From Streptomyces niger (lineage in GTDB: Bacteria > Actinomycetota > Actinomycetes > Streptomycetales > Streptomycetaceae), in assembly GCF_000718305.1 (NCBI RefSeq), contig NZ_JOFQ01000009.1, positions 159,140-223,139 of the forward strand: a stretch of DNA of 64,000 nucleotides, written 5' to 3'. The notes under the pieces were generated by a model. It ran no database searches and was not told the origin of the DNA. It was given only the letters and a program-made list of their open reading frames with translations. Shown here piece by piece: positions 16,017 to 24,939 of the stretch (the stretch's first letter is position 1; each line of letters opens with the position of its first letter). Both the position numbers and the translations under genes were made by a program.

Positions 16017-17390
16017 ATGACCGTGTCCGTCGTCCTGTTCACCGCCGACCTGCGGCTGCACGACCAACCGGCGTTGCGCGCGGCCCTGAAGCAGGGGCGG
16101 GAGGTGGTGCCGCTGTTCGTACGGGACGGCCGCATCGAGGCAGCCGGCTTCGCGACACCGAACCGCACGGCGTTCCTGGCCGACTGCCTCGCCGCTCTCG
16201 ATGCGGCGCTGCGGGAGCGCGGCGGCCGGCTGGTGGTGCGGTCGGGCGACGTGGCCGAGACCGTGCGCAAGGTCGCCGCCGAGGCGGGCGCCGCCGATGT
16301 CCACATGTCGGCCGACGTCAGCGGCTACGCCCAGCGCAGGGAAGATCGGCTGCGTGCCGCGCTGGCCACCGACGGCCGGCGGCTGCACGTACACGACGGG
16401 GTCGTGACCGCCGTACCGCCCGGCGCGGTCACCCCGCAGTCCAAGGACCACTTCGCGGTGTTCGGCGCGTACGCCCGGCAGTGGGAGCAGCAACAGCTGC
16501 GCGCGCCGCTGGGCGCCCCGCGGACCGTCCGGGTCCCCGAGGGCATCGGCTCGGAAAAGATGCCGTCCAGGGCGGCCCTACGGGACGTCTCGGCCGGGCT
16601 GGCCGGCGGCGGTGAGGCCGAGGGGCGGGCGCGGTTGGCCGCGTGGGGACGCGACGGCATGGCCGCGTACGAGGACCGGCACGACGACCTGGCCGGCGAC
16701 GCGACCTCCCGGCTCTCCCCGCATCTGCACTTCGGGACGGTCTCCCCGGTGGAGGCGGTGCACCGGGCGCGCAAGAAGGGCGGCCCGGGGGCCGCGGCCT
16801 TCGTACGGCAGCTCTGCTGGCGGGATTTCCACCATCAGGTGCTGGCTGCGCGGCCTCGTGCGGCGGTGGAGGACTACCGCACCCGGCACGACCGGTGGCG
16901 TACCGAGAAGGGAGCGCGGGCGGAGGTCGAGGCGTGGCAGCAGGGGCGGACCGGCTATCCCGTCGTCGACGCCGCCATGCGGCAGTTGGCCCACGAAGGC
17001 TGGATGCACAACCGCGGTCGGCTACTGACCGCGAGCTTCCTGGCCAAGACGCTCTACGTGGACTGGCGAGCAGGGGCCCGGCACTTCCTCCGCCTGCTGG
17101 TCGACGGCGACCTGGCCAACAACCAGCTCAACTGGCAGTGGGTGGCGGGCACCGGCACGGACTCCCGGCCCAACCGCGTCTTCAACCCCGTTACTCAGGG
17201 CAAGCGATACGACCCCGATGGCGCCTACGTACGCCGCTGGGTTCCCGAACTCGCCGGGATCGAGGGCCGCGCGGTCCACGAACCGTGGAAACTGCCCGCA
17301 CGGGAGCGCGCACGGTATGACTACCCCGACCCGCTGATCGACCTCGCCGATGGCCTGGCCCGCTTCCGTCGCGCCCGCGGCAAGGAATGA
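16017..17390 (+). CDS. phr: Deoxyribodipyrimidine photolyase (class I CPD)
   Basis: A 457-aa FAD photolyase that splits cyclobutane pyrimidine dimers using blue light. The N-terminal antenna domain (SVVLFTADLRLHDQPALRAA, VVPLFVRD) resembles the deazaflavin-using type of Streptomyces. The FAD/catalytic domain shows TSRLSPHLHFGTVSP, QLCWRDFHHQVL, GRTGYPVVDAAMRQLAHEGW, MHNRGRLLTASFLAK, and NQLNWQWVAGTGTD with the Asn/Trp residues of the flavin and DNA sites. ATG 16017 has GGAG 7 bases upstream. It is followed after 140 bp by endonuclease V, making a small DNA-repair patch. Confidence 0.95.
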   Translation: MTVSVVLFTADLRLHDQPALRAALKQGREVVPLFVRDGRIEAAGFATPNRTAFLADCLAALDAALRERGGRLVVRSGDVAETVRKVAAEAGAADVHMSADVSGYAQRREDRLRAALATDGRRLHVHDGVVTAVPPGAVTPQSKDHFAVFGAYARQWEQQQLRAPLGAPRTVRVPEGIGSEKMPSRAALRDVSAGLAGGGEAEGRARLAAWGRDGMAAYEDRHDDLAGDATSRLSPHLHFGTVSPVEAVHRARKKGGPGAAAFVRQLCWRDFHHQVLAARPRAAVEDYRTRHDRWRTEKGARAEVEAWQQGRTGYPVVDAAMRQLAHEGWMHNRGRLLTASFLAKTLYVDWRAGARHFLRLLVDGDLANNQLNWQWVAGTGTDSRPNRVFNPVTQGKRYDPDGAYVRRWVPELAGIEGRAVHEPWKLPARERARYDYPDPLIDLADGLARFRRARGKE

Positions 17391-17530
17391 GCCCGCTGAC
17401 ACGGCTCGCATCGCGCCCCTCTGGGTGACCACGACCGGCAGTGCTTACTCCGGTACCGTCGTCGCTGCCCTTCCTGTACGTCAGGTCCGCAGCTCAGCCC
17501 GCACGAGGGCCCGGTAGCGTGGGCGCCACC

Positions 17531-18247
17531 ATGACGAGCAACAGCACTGTCTCCCGCGACGACGAACTGCGTAACTGGCCCGCCGACGAGGCCGCGGCCC
17601 GCGCTGCCCAGGACCGGCTGCGCCGGCACGTCGTCCTGGACGAGCCCGGGCCCGAGCCGGGGTTCGCGGGCACCGTGGCGGGGGTCGACGTCGCGTACGA
17701 CGACGAGCGGGGCGTCGTCGCGGCCGCGGCCGTCGCGCTCGACGCCCGCACGCTCGACGTCGTCGACGAGGCGACGGCGGTCGGCCCGGTGTCGTTCCCG
17801 TACGTCCCCGGGCTGCTCGCCTTCCGGGAGATCCCAACCGCGCTCGACGCGCTCGACCGACTCGCCCGCGTACCGGACCTGGTGGTCTGCGACGGTTACG
17901 GGCTCGCCCACCCACGCCGCTTCGGGCTGGCCTGCCACCTCGGGGTGCTCACGGGGCTGCCGGTGATCGGCGTCGCGAAGAACCCGTTCACCTTCACCTA
18001 TGAAGCGCCGGGGCCGGAGCGCGGCGCGACCTCGGCGCTGCTGGATGGTGGCGAGGAGGTCGGCCGGGCCGTTCGGACGCAGCCGGGCGTGAAGCCGGTC
18101 TTCGTGTCCGTGGGCCACCGTGTCGGCCTGGACCGCGCCTGTGCCCATACGCTGCGGCTGGCGGCCTCTTACCGCCAGCCGGAGACCACCCGCGCCGCCG
18201 ACGCGCTGTGCCGCCGCGCGCTCGCGGAGGCCGGCAGCGACGCGTGA
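17531..18247 (+). CDS. nfi: Endonuclease V
   Basis: A 238-aa endonuclease V, which nicks DNA one nucleotide 3' of deaminated purines (hypoxanthine). Family motifs are VAGVDVAYDD (first catalytic Asp), VSFPYVPGLLAFREIPTAL (the Y/P wedge and Glu), LVVCDGYGLAHPRRFGLA (second Asp), GVAKNPF, and KPVFVSVGHRVGL near the C-terminus. The start ATG 17531 is favoured because homologues begin near here, and a TAGCGT hexamer lies 10 bases upstream, pointing to a leaderless or nearly leaderless message. It follows the photolyase on the same strand and is convergent with the reductase gene downstream. Confidence 0.93.
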   Translation: MTSNSTVSRDDELRNWPADEAAARAAQDRLRRHVVLDEPGPEPGFAGTVAGVDVAYDDERGVVAAAAVALDARTLDVVDEATAVGPVSFPYVPGLLAFREIPTALDALDRLARVPDLVVCDGYGLAHPRRFGLACHLGVLTGLPVIGVAKNPFTFTYEAPGPERGATSALLDGGEEVGRAVRTQPGVKPVFVSVGHRVGLDRACAHTLRLAASYRQPETTRAADALCRRALAEAGSDA

Positions 18248-18274
18248 CGCCCGAGGCGCCCTCTGCGGCCCGTT

Positions 18275-19462
18275 TCAGCCCTGTTCGTCCACCACCCGGA
18301 AGCGCAGCCCGGCGCGCTTCAGACGGTCCGTGAGCGCGTCGCCCATCGCCACGGCCGGCGTCACCTGACCGGCGGTCTCCGGCAGTTCGTCGTACGCCAG
18401 GCACAGCGCCGACTCGGCGAGCATCTTCGCCGTCTCGTCGTACCCCGGGTCGCCGCCCGACACCTCGGTGACGACCCGCCGGCCGCCGCCCTCGCCCACG
18501 AAGCGGATCTTGAACCAGCTGCTGGCGCGGCGCTCCTCGTCCGGCCCGTCGCCCGGCGCGAGCCGAGCCGACAACCACCGGCGCGCGGGCGGAACCTGCG
18601 CCGCACCGTACGCGGCGCCCGCGCCCAGCACGCCGCCGACCGCCACGGGAAGGTGTCTGACGCCGGCGTAGTGGCGGTAGCGGAAGTCCGGACCGTAGCG
18701 CTCCAGAGCCGCCGCTGAGCGGCCGATCACCTGCGGGTCGAGGGTCGGCAACGGTACGCCCCAGACGCCCAGCTCGCGGGTCGGCACTCCAGGGACCGCG
18801 CGCACCGTGCGGCCCGCCGGGCGCGGCTCCACGCGCTGCCGTTCCCGGGCGGCGCGCACCATGCCGAGCGGCCGGGACATCACCGTGAGCGCGGAGGCCA
18901 GGGTGCCGCCCGAGAACGTGGCGTTGGTGCGGACGAAGCCGGCCATCCGCAGTGGCACACCCTCGGGCAGGAGCCCCACCGTGTAGAACACGCCGAGGTC
19001 GTGCGGGACGGAGTCGAACCCGCAGGCGTGCACCAGGCGTGCACCCGAGGCGCGCGCCGTGGCGTGGTGGCGCACATACATCCGGTCGATGAACTCCGGC
19101 TCACCGGTGAGGTCCACATAGTCCGTGCCCTCCTCGGCGCAGGCCGTGACCAGTGGTTCGCCGTACTTCAAGTACGGGCCGACGGTGGTGGCCAGTACCC
19201 GGGTGGCGGCGGCCACGGTCCGCAGCGACTCAGGGTCGGCGGCGTCGGCGTGCACGAGGGGCAGGTCGGCACAGGCCGGGTGGCTCGCCGCCAGTTCGGC
19301 GCGGAGCCGCTCCAGCTTGGCCTTGTTGCGCCCGGCCAGCGCCCAGCGGCAGCCTTCGGGGGCGTGCGCGGCCAGGTAGGCGGCGGTGAGCCGGCCCGCG
19401 AAGCCGGTGGCGCCGAAAAGGACGACGTCGTACGTCCGCCCCGCGTCGTCCTGTCGTCCCAT
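18275..19462 (-). CDS. Saccharopine-dehydrogenase-like / trans-acting enoyl reductase family protein
   Basis: A 395-aa NAD(P)-binding protein. It begins with a Rossmann fold (YDVVLFGATGFAGRLTAAYLA, CRWALAGRNKAKLERLRAEL) and continues with TVGPYLKYGEPLVTACAEEGTDYVDLTGEPEF and ACGFDSVPHDLGV, the pattern of the saccharopine dehydrogenase-like family that includes mycobacterial trans-acting enoyl reductase. A true lysine-pathway role is unlikely because the C-terminal domain differs. It may reduce a lipid or polyketide enoyl intermediate. The length is normal for the family. Monocistronic, convergent with endonuclease V. Confidence 0.85.
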   Translation of the reverse strand: MGRQDDAGRTYDVVLFGATGFAGRLTAAYLAAHAPEGCRWALAGRNKAKLERLRAELAASHPACADLPLVHADAADPESLRTVAAATRVLATTVGPYLKYGEPLVTACAEEGTDYVDLTGEPEFIDRMYVRHHATARASGARLVHACGFDSVPHDLGVFYTVGLLPEGVPLRMAGFVRTNATFSGGTLASALTVMSRPLGMVRAARERQRVEPRPAGRTVRAVPGVPTRELGVWGVPLPTLDPQVIGRSAAALERYGPDFRYRHYAGVRHLPVAVGGVLGAGAAYGAAQVPPARRWLSARLAPGDGPDEERRASSWFKIRFVGEGGGRRVVTEVSGGDPGYDETAKMLAESALCLAYDELPETAGQVTPAVAMGDALTDRLKRAGLRFRVVDEQG

Positions 19463-19921
19463 GGTGCGGCCCCTTAGGTGTGAGCGCCGATGCGGGCGCC
19501 TTCGATGTGAGCGCCGCTACGGGCGCCTGCAGTGCGGGCGGGCACGTTCGTGGTGCTCGCCCAGTCGGTGATCGCACGCTATGGATCAGTTGTACGCGGC
19601 GTCAACACGACCTTTCGGGAGTTGCGTCCTCCGGCACCGTGGCAGGACCCCCGCATGCCCCTCCCCGCGCTCCTCACCGGCGTCGTGCCGCCCGTGTGGC
19701 GCTGCGTCTGCGGGACGTCATCGATTGCCCGGCTACGGTGGCGCAGCGGTTGCCGCTCGGCCCGGTGGCCGTGAGAACGGTCCGCCGTTTGCTGGAGGAC
19801 ACAGCCCTCTCCTGATGCTGAGTCAGAAGTGCCCCCAGGGTGCCCGAGGACGCAGCACCACAAAGGGCAGCAGCGCCCCGCACTCTCCGTACGCAGCGGT
19901 TCCTGCGCCCGAAGGACGTCC
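19463..19921. other. Intergenic spacer, no gene recognised
   Basis: This 459-bp gap between the MgtC stop and the reductase start holds short GATGTGAGCGCC/GCGGGCGCCT repeats near 19480-19540, which may include the reductase promoter. I see no RNA gene. Open frames are short and lack codon bias. Confidence 0.4.
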
Positions 19922-20665
19922 TCACTCCGTGTGGTCCGACTCGCGGCCCAAGGTGATGCCGCGGACACCCTCCAGTTGGGAGAGGCGTTCCACCAGGTCG
20001 TGTGCCGAGGCCGAGCCCTCCAGGCGGAGGAGGACTTCCGAGGCGACCCGTTCGGGGGCCTCGGGGTCGGTGTCGACCTGGACGTCGGTGACCTGGAAGC
20101 CGGCGCCGGTGCACATCGCCAGCATGCGGCCGAGCAGACCGTGCTGGGCTCGGTAGGCGAGTCGCAGTTCGAAGCGCTCGACGGACGGGGCCAGGGCCAT
20201 GCGGTCGGTGACCTTGGGGAAGCCGCGGACTACGAGGAAGTGCACGGCCGTCGAGGCCAGGGCCAGCAGCGGCAGCCCGCCGCCACAGGCCATGCCGATG
20301 GCGCAGGTGAGCCAGACCGTGGCGGCCGTGGTCAGGCCGCGCACCGCGTCCTTCTTCACGAAGATCAGGCCACCGCCGATGAAGCCGATGCCGGAGACGA
20401 CCTGCGCCGCGACCCGGGACGGGTCGAGCCCGATGCCGTCGATTCCGGTGACCGCACCGAAGCCGTGGATCGACACCTCCATGAAGAGCGCGCTGCCGAC
20501 GCCCACGAGGGTGTGCGTGCGCAGGCCCGCGCTCTTCTGGCGCGCCTCGCGTTCCAGTCCGATGAGGGACGACAGCAGCAGGGCGATGGACAGCTCGGCG
20601 ATCTGGCGCCAGCCCTGGCCGGAGCCGGGATCGAACAGTGCGGCGGCGAGGTGCGTGTAAGACAT
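19922..20665 (-). CDS. MgtC/SapB family membrane protein
   Basis: A 247-aa membrane protein. Four to five transmembrane helices occupy residues 15-150, containing the family's core motifs LLLSSLIGLEREARQKSAGL, RTHTLVGVGSALFM, VSGIGFIGGGLIF and GLTTAATVWLTCAIGMACGGG. The C-terminal ~90 residues form a soluble ACT-like domain (RFELRLAYRAQHGLLGRML to LSQLEGVRGITLG). MgtC proteins modulate Mg homeostasis and F1Fo-ATPase under Mg limitation rather than transport Mg. No Mg riboswitch is evident upstream, where the sequence is repetitive. ATG 20665 matches the family start. Confidence 0.9.
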   Translation of the reverse strand: MSYTHLAAALFDPGSGQGWRQIAELSIALLLSSLIGLEREARQKSAGLRTHTLVGVGSALFMEVSIHGFGAVTGIDGIGLDPSRVAAQVVSGIGFIGGGLIFVKKDAVRGLTTAATVWLTCAIGMACGGGLPLLALASTAVHFLVVRGFPKVTDRMALAPSVERFELRLAYRAQHGLLGRMLAMCTGAGFQVTDVQVDTDPEAPERVASEVLLRLEGSASAHDLVERLSQLEGVRGITLGRESDHTE

Positions 20666-20724
20666 CCGGCCATTGTCACCAAGGCCTGCGGGCAGGCAAT
20701 GGCGGCAGGACCAACCGACGCGCA

Positions 20725-20830
20725 AAGCCGCTCGGAAAGCCCCTTGGGAAGCCGCGCGGAACCTCCTGGGAAGCCGCTCGGAAAGCCCCTGGGAAGCCCC
20801 GCGCAGAACCTCTGGGGAAGCCCTTCCGCG
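20725..20830. repeat. 22-24 bp AAGCC(G/C) tandem repeat
   Basis: Four degenerate units, each starting AAGCCGCTCGG- or AAGCC(G/C)CGCG-like and ending CTGGG, run head to tail upstream of the MgtC gene. A further CATCGGACGACCCGCGCATCG-like motif repeats at about 20848-20900. No coding signal is seen. Confidence 0.65.
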
Positions 20831-20950
20831 TTCGGCCCCGCACCGGCCGTCGGACGTCCCGCGCACCGACCATCGGACGACCCGCGCATCGACCATCGAA
20901 GTGGGCCCCGAACCTGTCCTGAGGGGCTTGTGGAAAGTGGAACACGTTCT

Positions 20951-20967
20951 TAACATCACGAGTGTTA
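20951..20967. promoter_or_regulatory. Candidate operator TAACA-N7-TGTTA ahead of the beta-oxidation operon
   Basis: A perfect 5-bp inverted repeat (TAACA 20951-20955, TGTTA 20963-20967) lies 64 bp before the CoA transferase start, in the only AT-richer part of this intergenic region. A GTGTCAC/GTGACAC dyad (20976-20982, 21010-21016) follows. The spacing fits a dimeric repressor. The regulator is not identified. Confidence 0.4.
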
Positions 20968-21030
20968 CAGCATTGGTGTCACATCCGCATCGGTGCCGCA
21001 TACGCATGGGTGACACGGGCAGGGGGCTCG

Positions 21031-22467
21031 ATGGCGCAGACAGGGAACGGCCCGCTGAGCGGAGTACGCGTGGTGGAACTCGCCGGGATCGGGCCGGGCC
21101 CGTTCGCCGCGATGTTCCTCGCCGATCTCGGCGCCGACGTCGTACGCGTGGACCGCCCCGGCGGCTCCGGTATCAGCATCGACCCGGCGCACGACCTCAC
21201 CAACCGCGGCAAGCGCTCGGTGCTGGTGGATCTGAAGTCCCCCGAAGGCCCGGACCAGGTGCTCGACCTGGTCGAACGGGCCGACGTGCTGATCGAGGGA
21301 TTCCGGCCGGGCGTCGCCGAACGGCTGGGCGTCGGTCCCGAGGAGTGCCTCGCCCGCAACCCCCGGCTCGTCTACGGACGGATGACCGGCTGGGGCCAGG
21401 ACGGCCCCCTCGCTGACACCGCGGGCCACGACATCGGCTACATCGCGCTCACCGGCGCCCTCGGCATGACCGGTACCGCCGACGGCCCGCCCGTGGCCCC
21501 CGCCAACCTCCTCGGTGACTACGCCGGCGGCTCGCTCTACCTCGTCATCGGCACCCTCGCGGCCCTGCAGCACGCCCGCACCGAAGGCGGCAGCGGCCAG
21601 GTCGTGGACGCTGCGATCGTCGACGGCACGGCCCACCTCACCACCATGATCCGCGGCATGCTGGAGGCCGGCGCCTGGCAGGACTGCCGCGCCGCCAACC
21701 TCCTGGACGGCGGCGCACCCTTCTACGGCACGTACGAGACGGCGGACGGCGGCCATATGGCCGTCGGCGCCTTGGAGCAGCGCTTCTACGCCGAGTTCCT
21801 GCGGTTGCTCGGCATCGCGGACGAGGCGCCCCCGAGGGAGGACCTCGCCAAGTGGGGCGAGCTGCGTACGACCATCGCCGATCGGTTCCGTACCCGTACC
21901 CGGGAGGAGTGGACGGCCGTCTTCGAGGGGTCCGACGCGTGCGTGTCCCCCGTGCTGTCCCTGCGCGAGGCGCCTGCCCACCCGCATCTCACCGCCCGCG
22001 GCACCTTCGTCGAGCACGCCGGGATGACCCAGCCCGCGCCCGCGCCGCGCTTCTCCCGTACGCCGGGAGCGGTGCGCGGCGGCCCCGCCCTGCCCGGCGC
22101 GGACACCGAAGAAGTGGCCCGCGACTGGGACGTCCCCACCCTGACCGCCGCGAGCTCTGAGGGCACGACCTCCGCAGGCTCCGAGGCCTCGACCTCCGCA
22201 GTTTCTGAGAGCAAGACCTCCGCAGGCCTCCAGGCCCCGCCCACCACATACCCCGAAGCCTCGACCTCCGCAGGCTCCGAGAGCGAAACCTCCGCAGGCC
22301 CCGAGGCGCCGACCATCGCAAGCCCCGAGGCCTCGACCCTCGCACGCCCCGAAGCCCCGTCCACCACACGCCCTGAAGGCACTACCTCCGCACGCCCCGA
22401 TACCCCGACCACCGCACACCCCGAGAACCGGCGTGGTGCCGGTTCCGAGGAAGGCTCGCAGCGATGA
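21031..22467 (+). CDS. CaiB/BaiF CoA transferase (AMACR-like) with repeat tail
   Basis: A 478-aa protein. The first ~375 residues are a class III CoA transferase/alpha-methylacyl-CoA racemase (GPLSGVRVVELAGIGPGPFA, DLGADVVRVDRP, RGKRSVLVDLKS, IEGFRPGVAERLG, GHDIGYIALTGALG, the GDYAGGSLYLVIG loop), which isomerises 2-methylacyl-CoA or moves CoA between acids. AGGGGG lies 5 bases before ATG 21031. The C-terminal ~105 residues have no counterpart in the family: they are an 8-residue repeat (Glu-x-x-Thr-Ser-Ala-Gly-Ser type) encoded by a 24-bp tandem array. First gene of the operon; its stop overlaps the acyl-CoA dehydrogenase start (ATGA). Confidence 0.9.
   Translation: MAQTGNGPLSGVRVVELAGIGPGPFAAMFLADLGADVVRVDRPGGSGISIDPAHDLTNRGKRSVLVDLKSPEGPDQVLDLVERADVLIEGFRPGVAERLGVGPEECLARNPRLVYGRMTGWGQDGPLADTAGHDIGYIALTGALGMTGTADGPPVAPANLLGDYAGGSLYLVIGTLAALQHARTEGGSGQVVDAAIVDGTAHLTTMIRGMLEAGAWQDCRAANLLDGGAPFYGTYETADGGHMAVGALEQRFYAEFLRLLGIADEAPPREDLAKWGELRTTIADRFRTRTREEWTAVFEGSDACVSPVLSLREAPAHPHLTARGTFVEHAGMTQPAPAPRFSRTPGAVRGGPALPGADTEEVARDWDVPTLTAASSEGTTSAGSEASTSAVSESKTSAGLQAPPTTYPEASTSAGSESETSAGPEAPTIASPEASTLARPEAPSTTRPEGTTSARPDTPTTAHPENRRGAGSEEGSQR
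22159..22422 (+). repeat. 24-bp x11 in-frame tandem repeat at the 3' end of the CoA transferase gene
   Basis: Eleven contiguous 24-bp units start at 22159 and every 24 bases after (22183, 22207, ... 22399). The consensus resembles GAGGCC(T)CGACCTCCGCAGG. They encode the extra hydrophilic tail. The units diverge from one another but none breaks the frame. Confidence 0.9.
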
Positions 22468-23627
22468 CCCAGCAGCAGGCGCGCATGCCGCGTCAGATCT
22501 ACACCGAGGACCACGACACCTTCCGGGAGACCGTGCGTACCTTCCTGAAGAAGGAGGTCGAGCCGCACTACGAGGCGTGGGAGAAGGACGGCATCGTCAG
22601 CCGCGAGGCGTGGCTGGCCGCCGGCCGGCAGGGGCTGCTGGGGCTCGCCGTCCCCGAGGAGTACGGCGGCGGGGGCAACCCCGACTTCCGGTACAGCGCC
22701 GTGCTGGCCGAGGAGTTCACCCGGGCGGGCGCCGCGGGCCTGGCGATCGGCCTGCACAACGACATCATCGGGCCGTACCTCACCTCGCTGGCCACCGAGG
22801 AGCAGAAGCGGCGCTGGCTGCCCGGCTTCTGCAGCGGCGAGATCATCACCGCCATCGCGATGACCGAGCCGGGCGCGGGCTCCGACCTGCAGGGCATCAG
22901 AACGGCCGCCGAGGACCGCGGCGACCACTGGATGCTGAACGGCTCCAAGACCTTCATCTCCAACGGCATCCTGGCCGACCTGGTGGTCGTCGTTGCCAAG
23001 ACGACCCCCGAAGGGGGCGCTCATGGACTCAGCCTGCTGGTCGTCGAGCGCGGCATGGAGGGCTTCGAGCGGGGCCGCAACCTCGACAAGATCGGCCAGA
23101 AGGCGCAGGACACCGCGGAGCTGTTCTTCCATGACGTCCGTGTGCCCAAGGAAAACCTGCTCGGCGAGCTGAACAGCGCGTTCATCCATCTGATGACGAA
23201 CCTCGCGCAGGAGCGGATGGGCATCGCCGTCGCGGGGATCGCCGCCGCCGAGCACCTGCTGGAGATCACGACCCAGTACGTCAAGGAGCGCGAGGCGTTC
23301 GGCCGGCCGCTGGCCAAGCTCCAGCACGTCCGCTTCGAGATCGCGGAGATGGCCACCGAGTGCGCTGTGACGCGTACGTTCCTGGACCGGTGCATTGTGG
23401 ACCACTCGGACGGGAAACTGGATGCCGTACACGCCTCGATGGCCAAGTGGTGGGCCACCGAGCTGCAGAAGCGGGTGGCCGACCGCTGTCTGCAACTGCA
23501 CGGCGGATACGGCTACATGAACGAGTACCGCGTCGCCAAGGCGTTCACCGACGGCCGCATCCAGACGATCTACGGCGGCACCACCGAGATCATGAAGGAG
23601 ATCATCGGCCGCTCGCTGCTCGGCTGA
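22464..23627 (+). CDS. Acyl-CoA dehydrogenase (long/branched-chain type)
   Basis: A 387-aa FAD enzyme introducing the alpha-beta double bond in acyl-CoA. Family motifs are [18 protein letters not shown] and FISNG in the FAD/substrate region, [48 protein letters not shown] and the C-terminal [17 protein letters not shown]. The usual medium-chain catalytic Glu before GT is a Gly here (YGGT). The Glu in AAAEHLLEI aligns with the catalytic base of long-chain and isovaleryl-CoA dehydrogenases, predicting that specificity class. It overlaps the previous gene by 4 bases and precedes thiolase by 62. Confidence 0.92.
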   Translation: MTQQQARMPRQIYTEDHDTFRETVRTFLKKEVEPHYEAWEKDGIVSREAWLAAGRQGLLGLAVPEEYGGGGNPDFRYSAVLAEEFTRAGAAGLAIGLHNDIIGPYLTSLATEEQKRRWLPGFCSGEIITAIAMTEPGAGSDLQGIRTAAEDRGDHWMLNGSKTFISNGILADLVVVVAKTTPEGGAHGLSLLVVERGMEGFERGRNLDKIGQKAQDTAELFFHDVRVPKENLLGELNSAFIHLMTNLAQERMGIAVAGIAAAEHLLEITTQYVKEREAFGRPLAKLQHVRFEIAEMATECAVTRTFLDRCIVDHSDGKLDAVHASMAKWWATELQKRVADRCLQLHGGYGYMNEYRVAKAFTDGRIQTIYGGTTEIMKEIIGRSLLG

Positions 23628-23689
23628 CCACCCTCACCTGCCGGCCGAACCCTCACACGGCTCACCCTCATCTTGAAAGGCTCCACACC

Positions 23690-24904
<1,215 letters not shown>

Positions 24905-24939
24905 CCGTCCGTCCCGACCCCCTTAACGGAGAACGCAGC

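Noticed and set aside
20965..22419. Open frame antisense to the CoA transferase
   Set aside because: Shadow frame; its Cys/Gly-rich octads are the complement of the 24-bp repeat.
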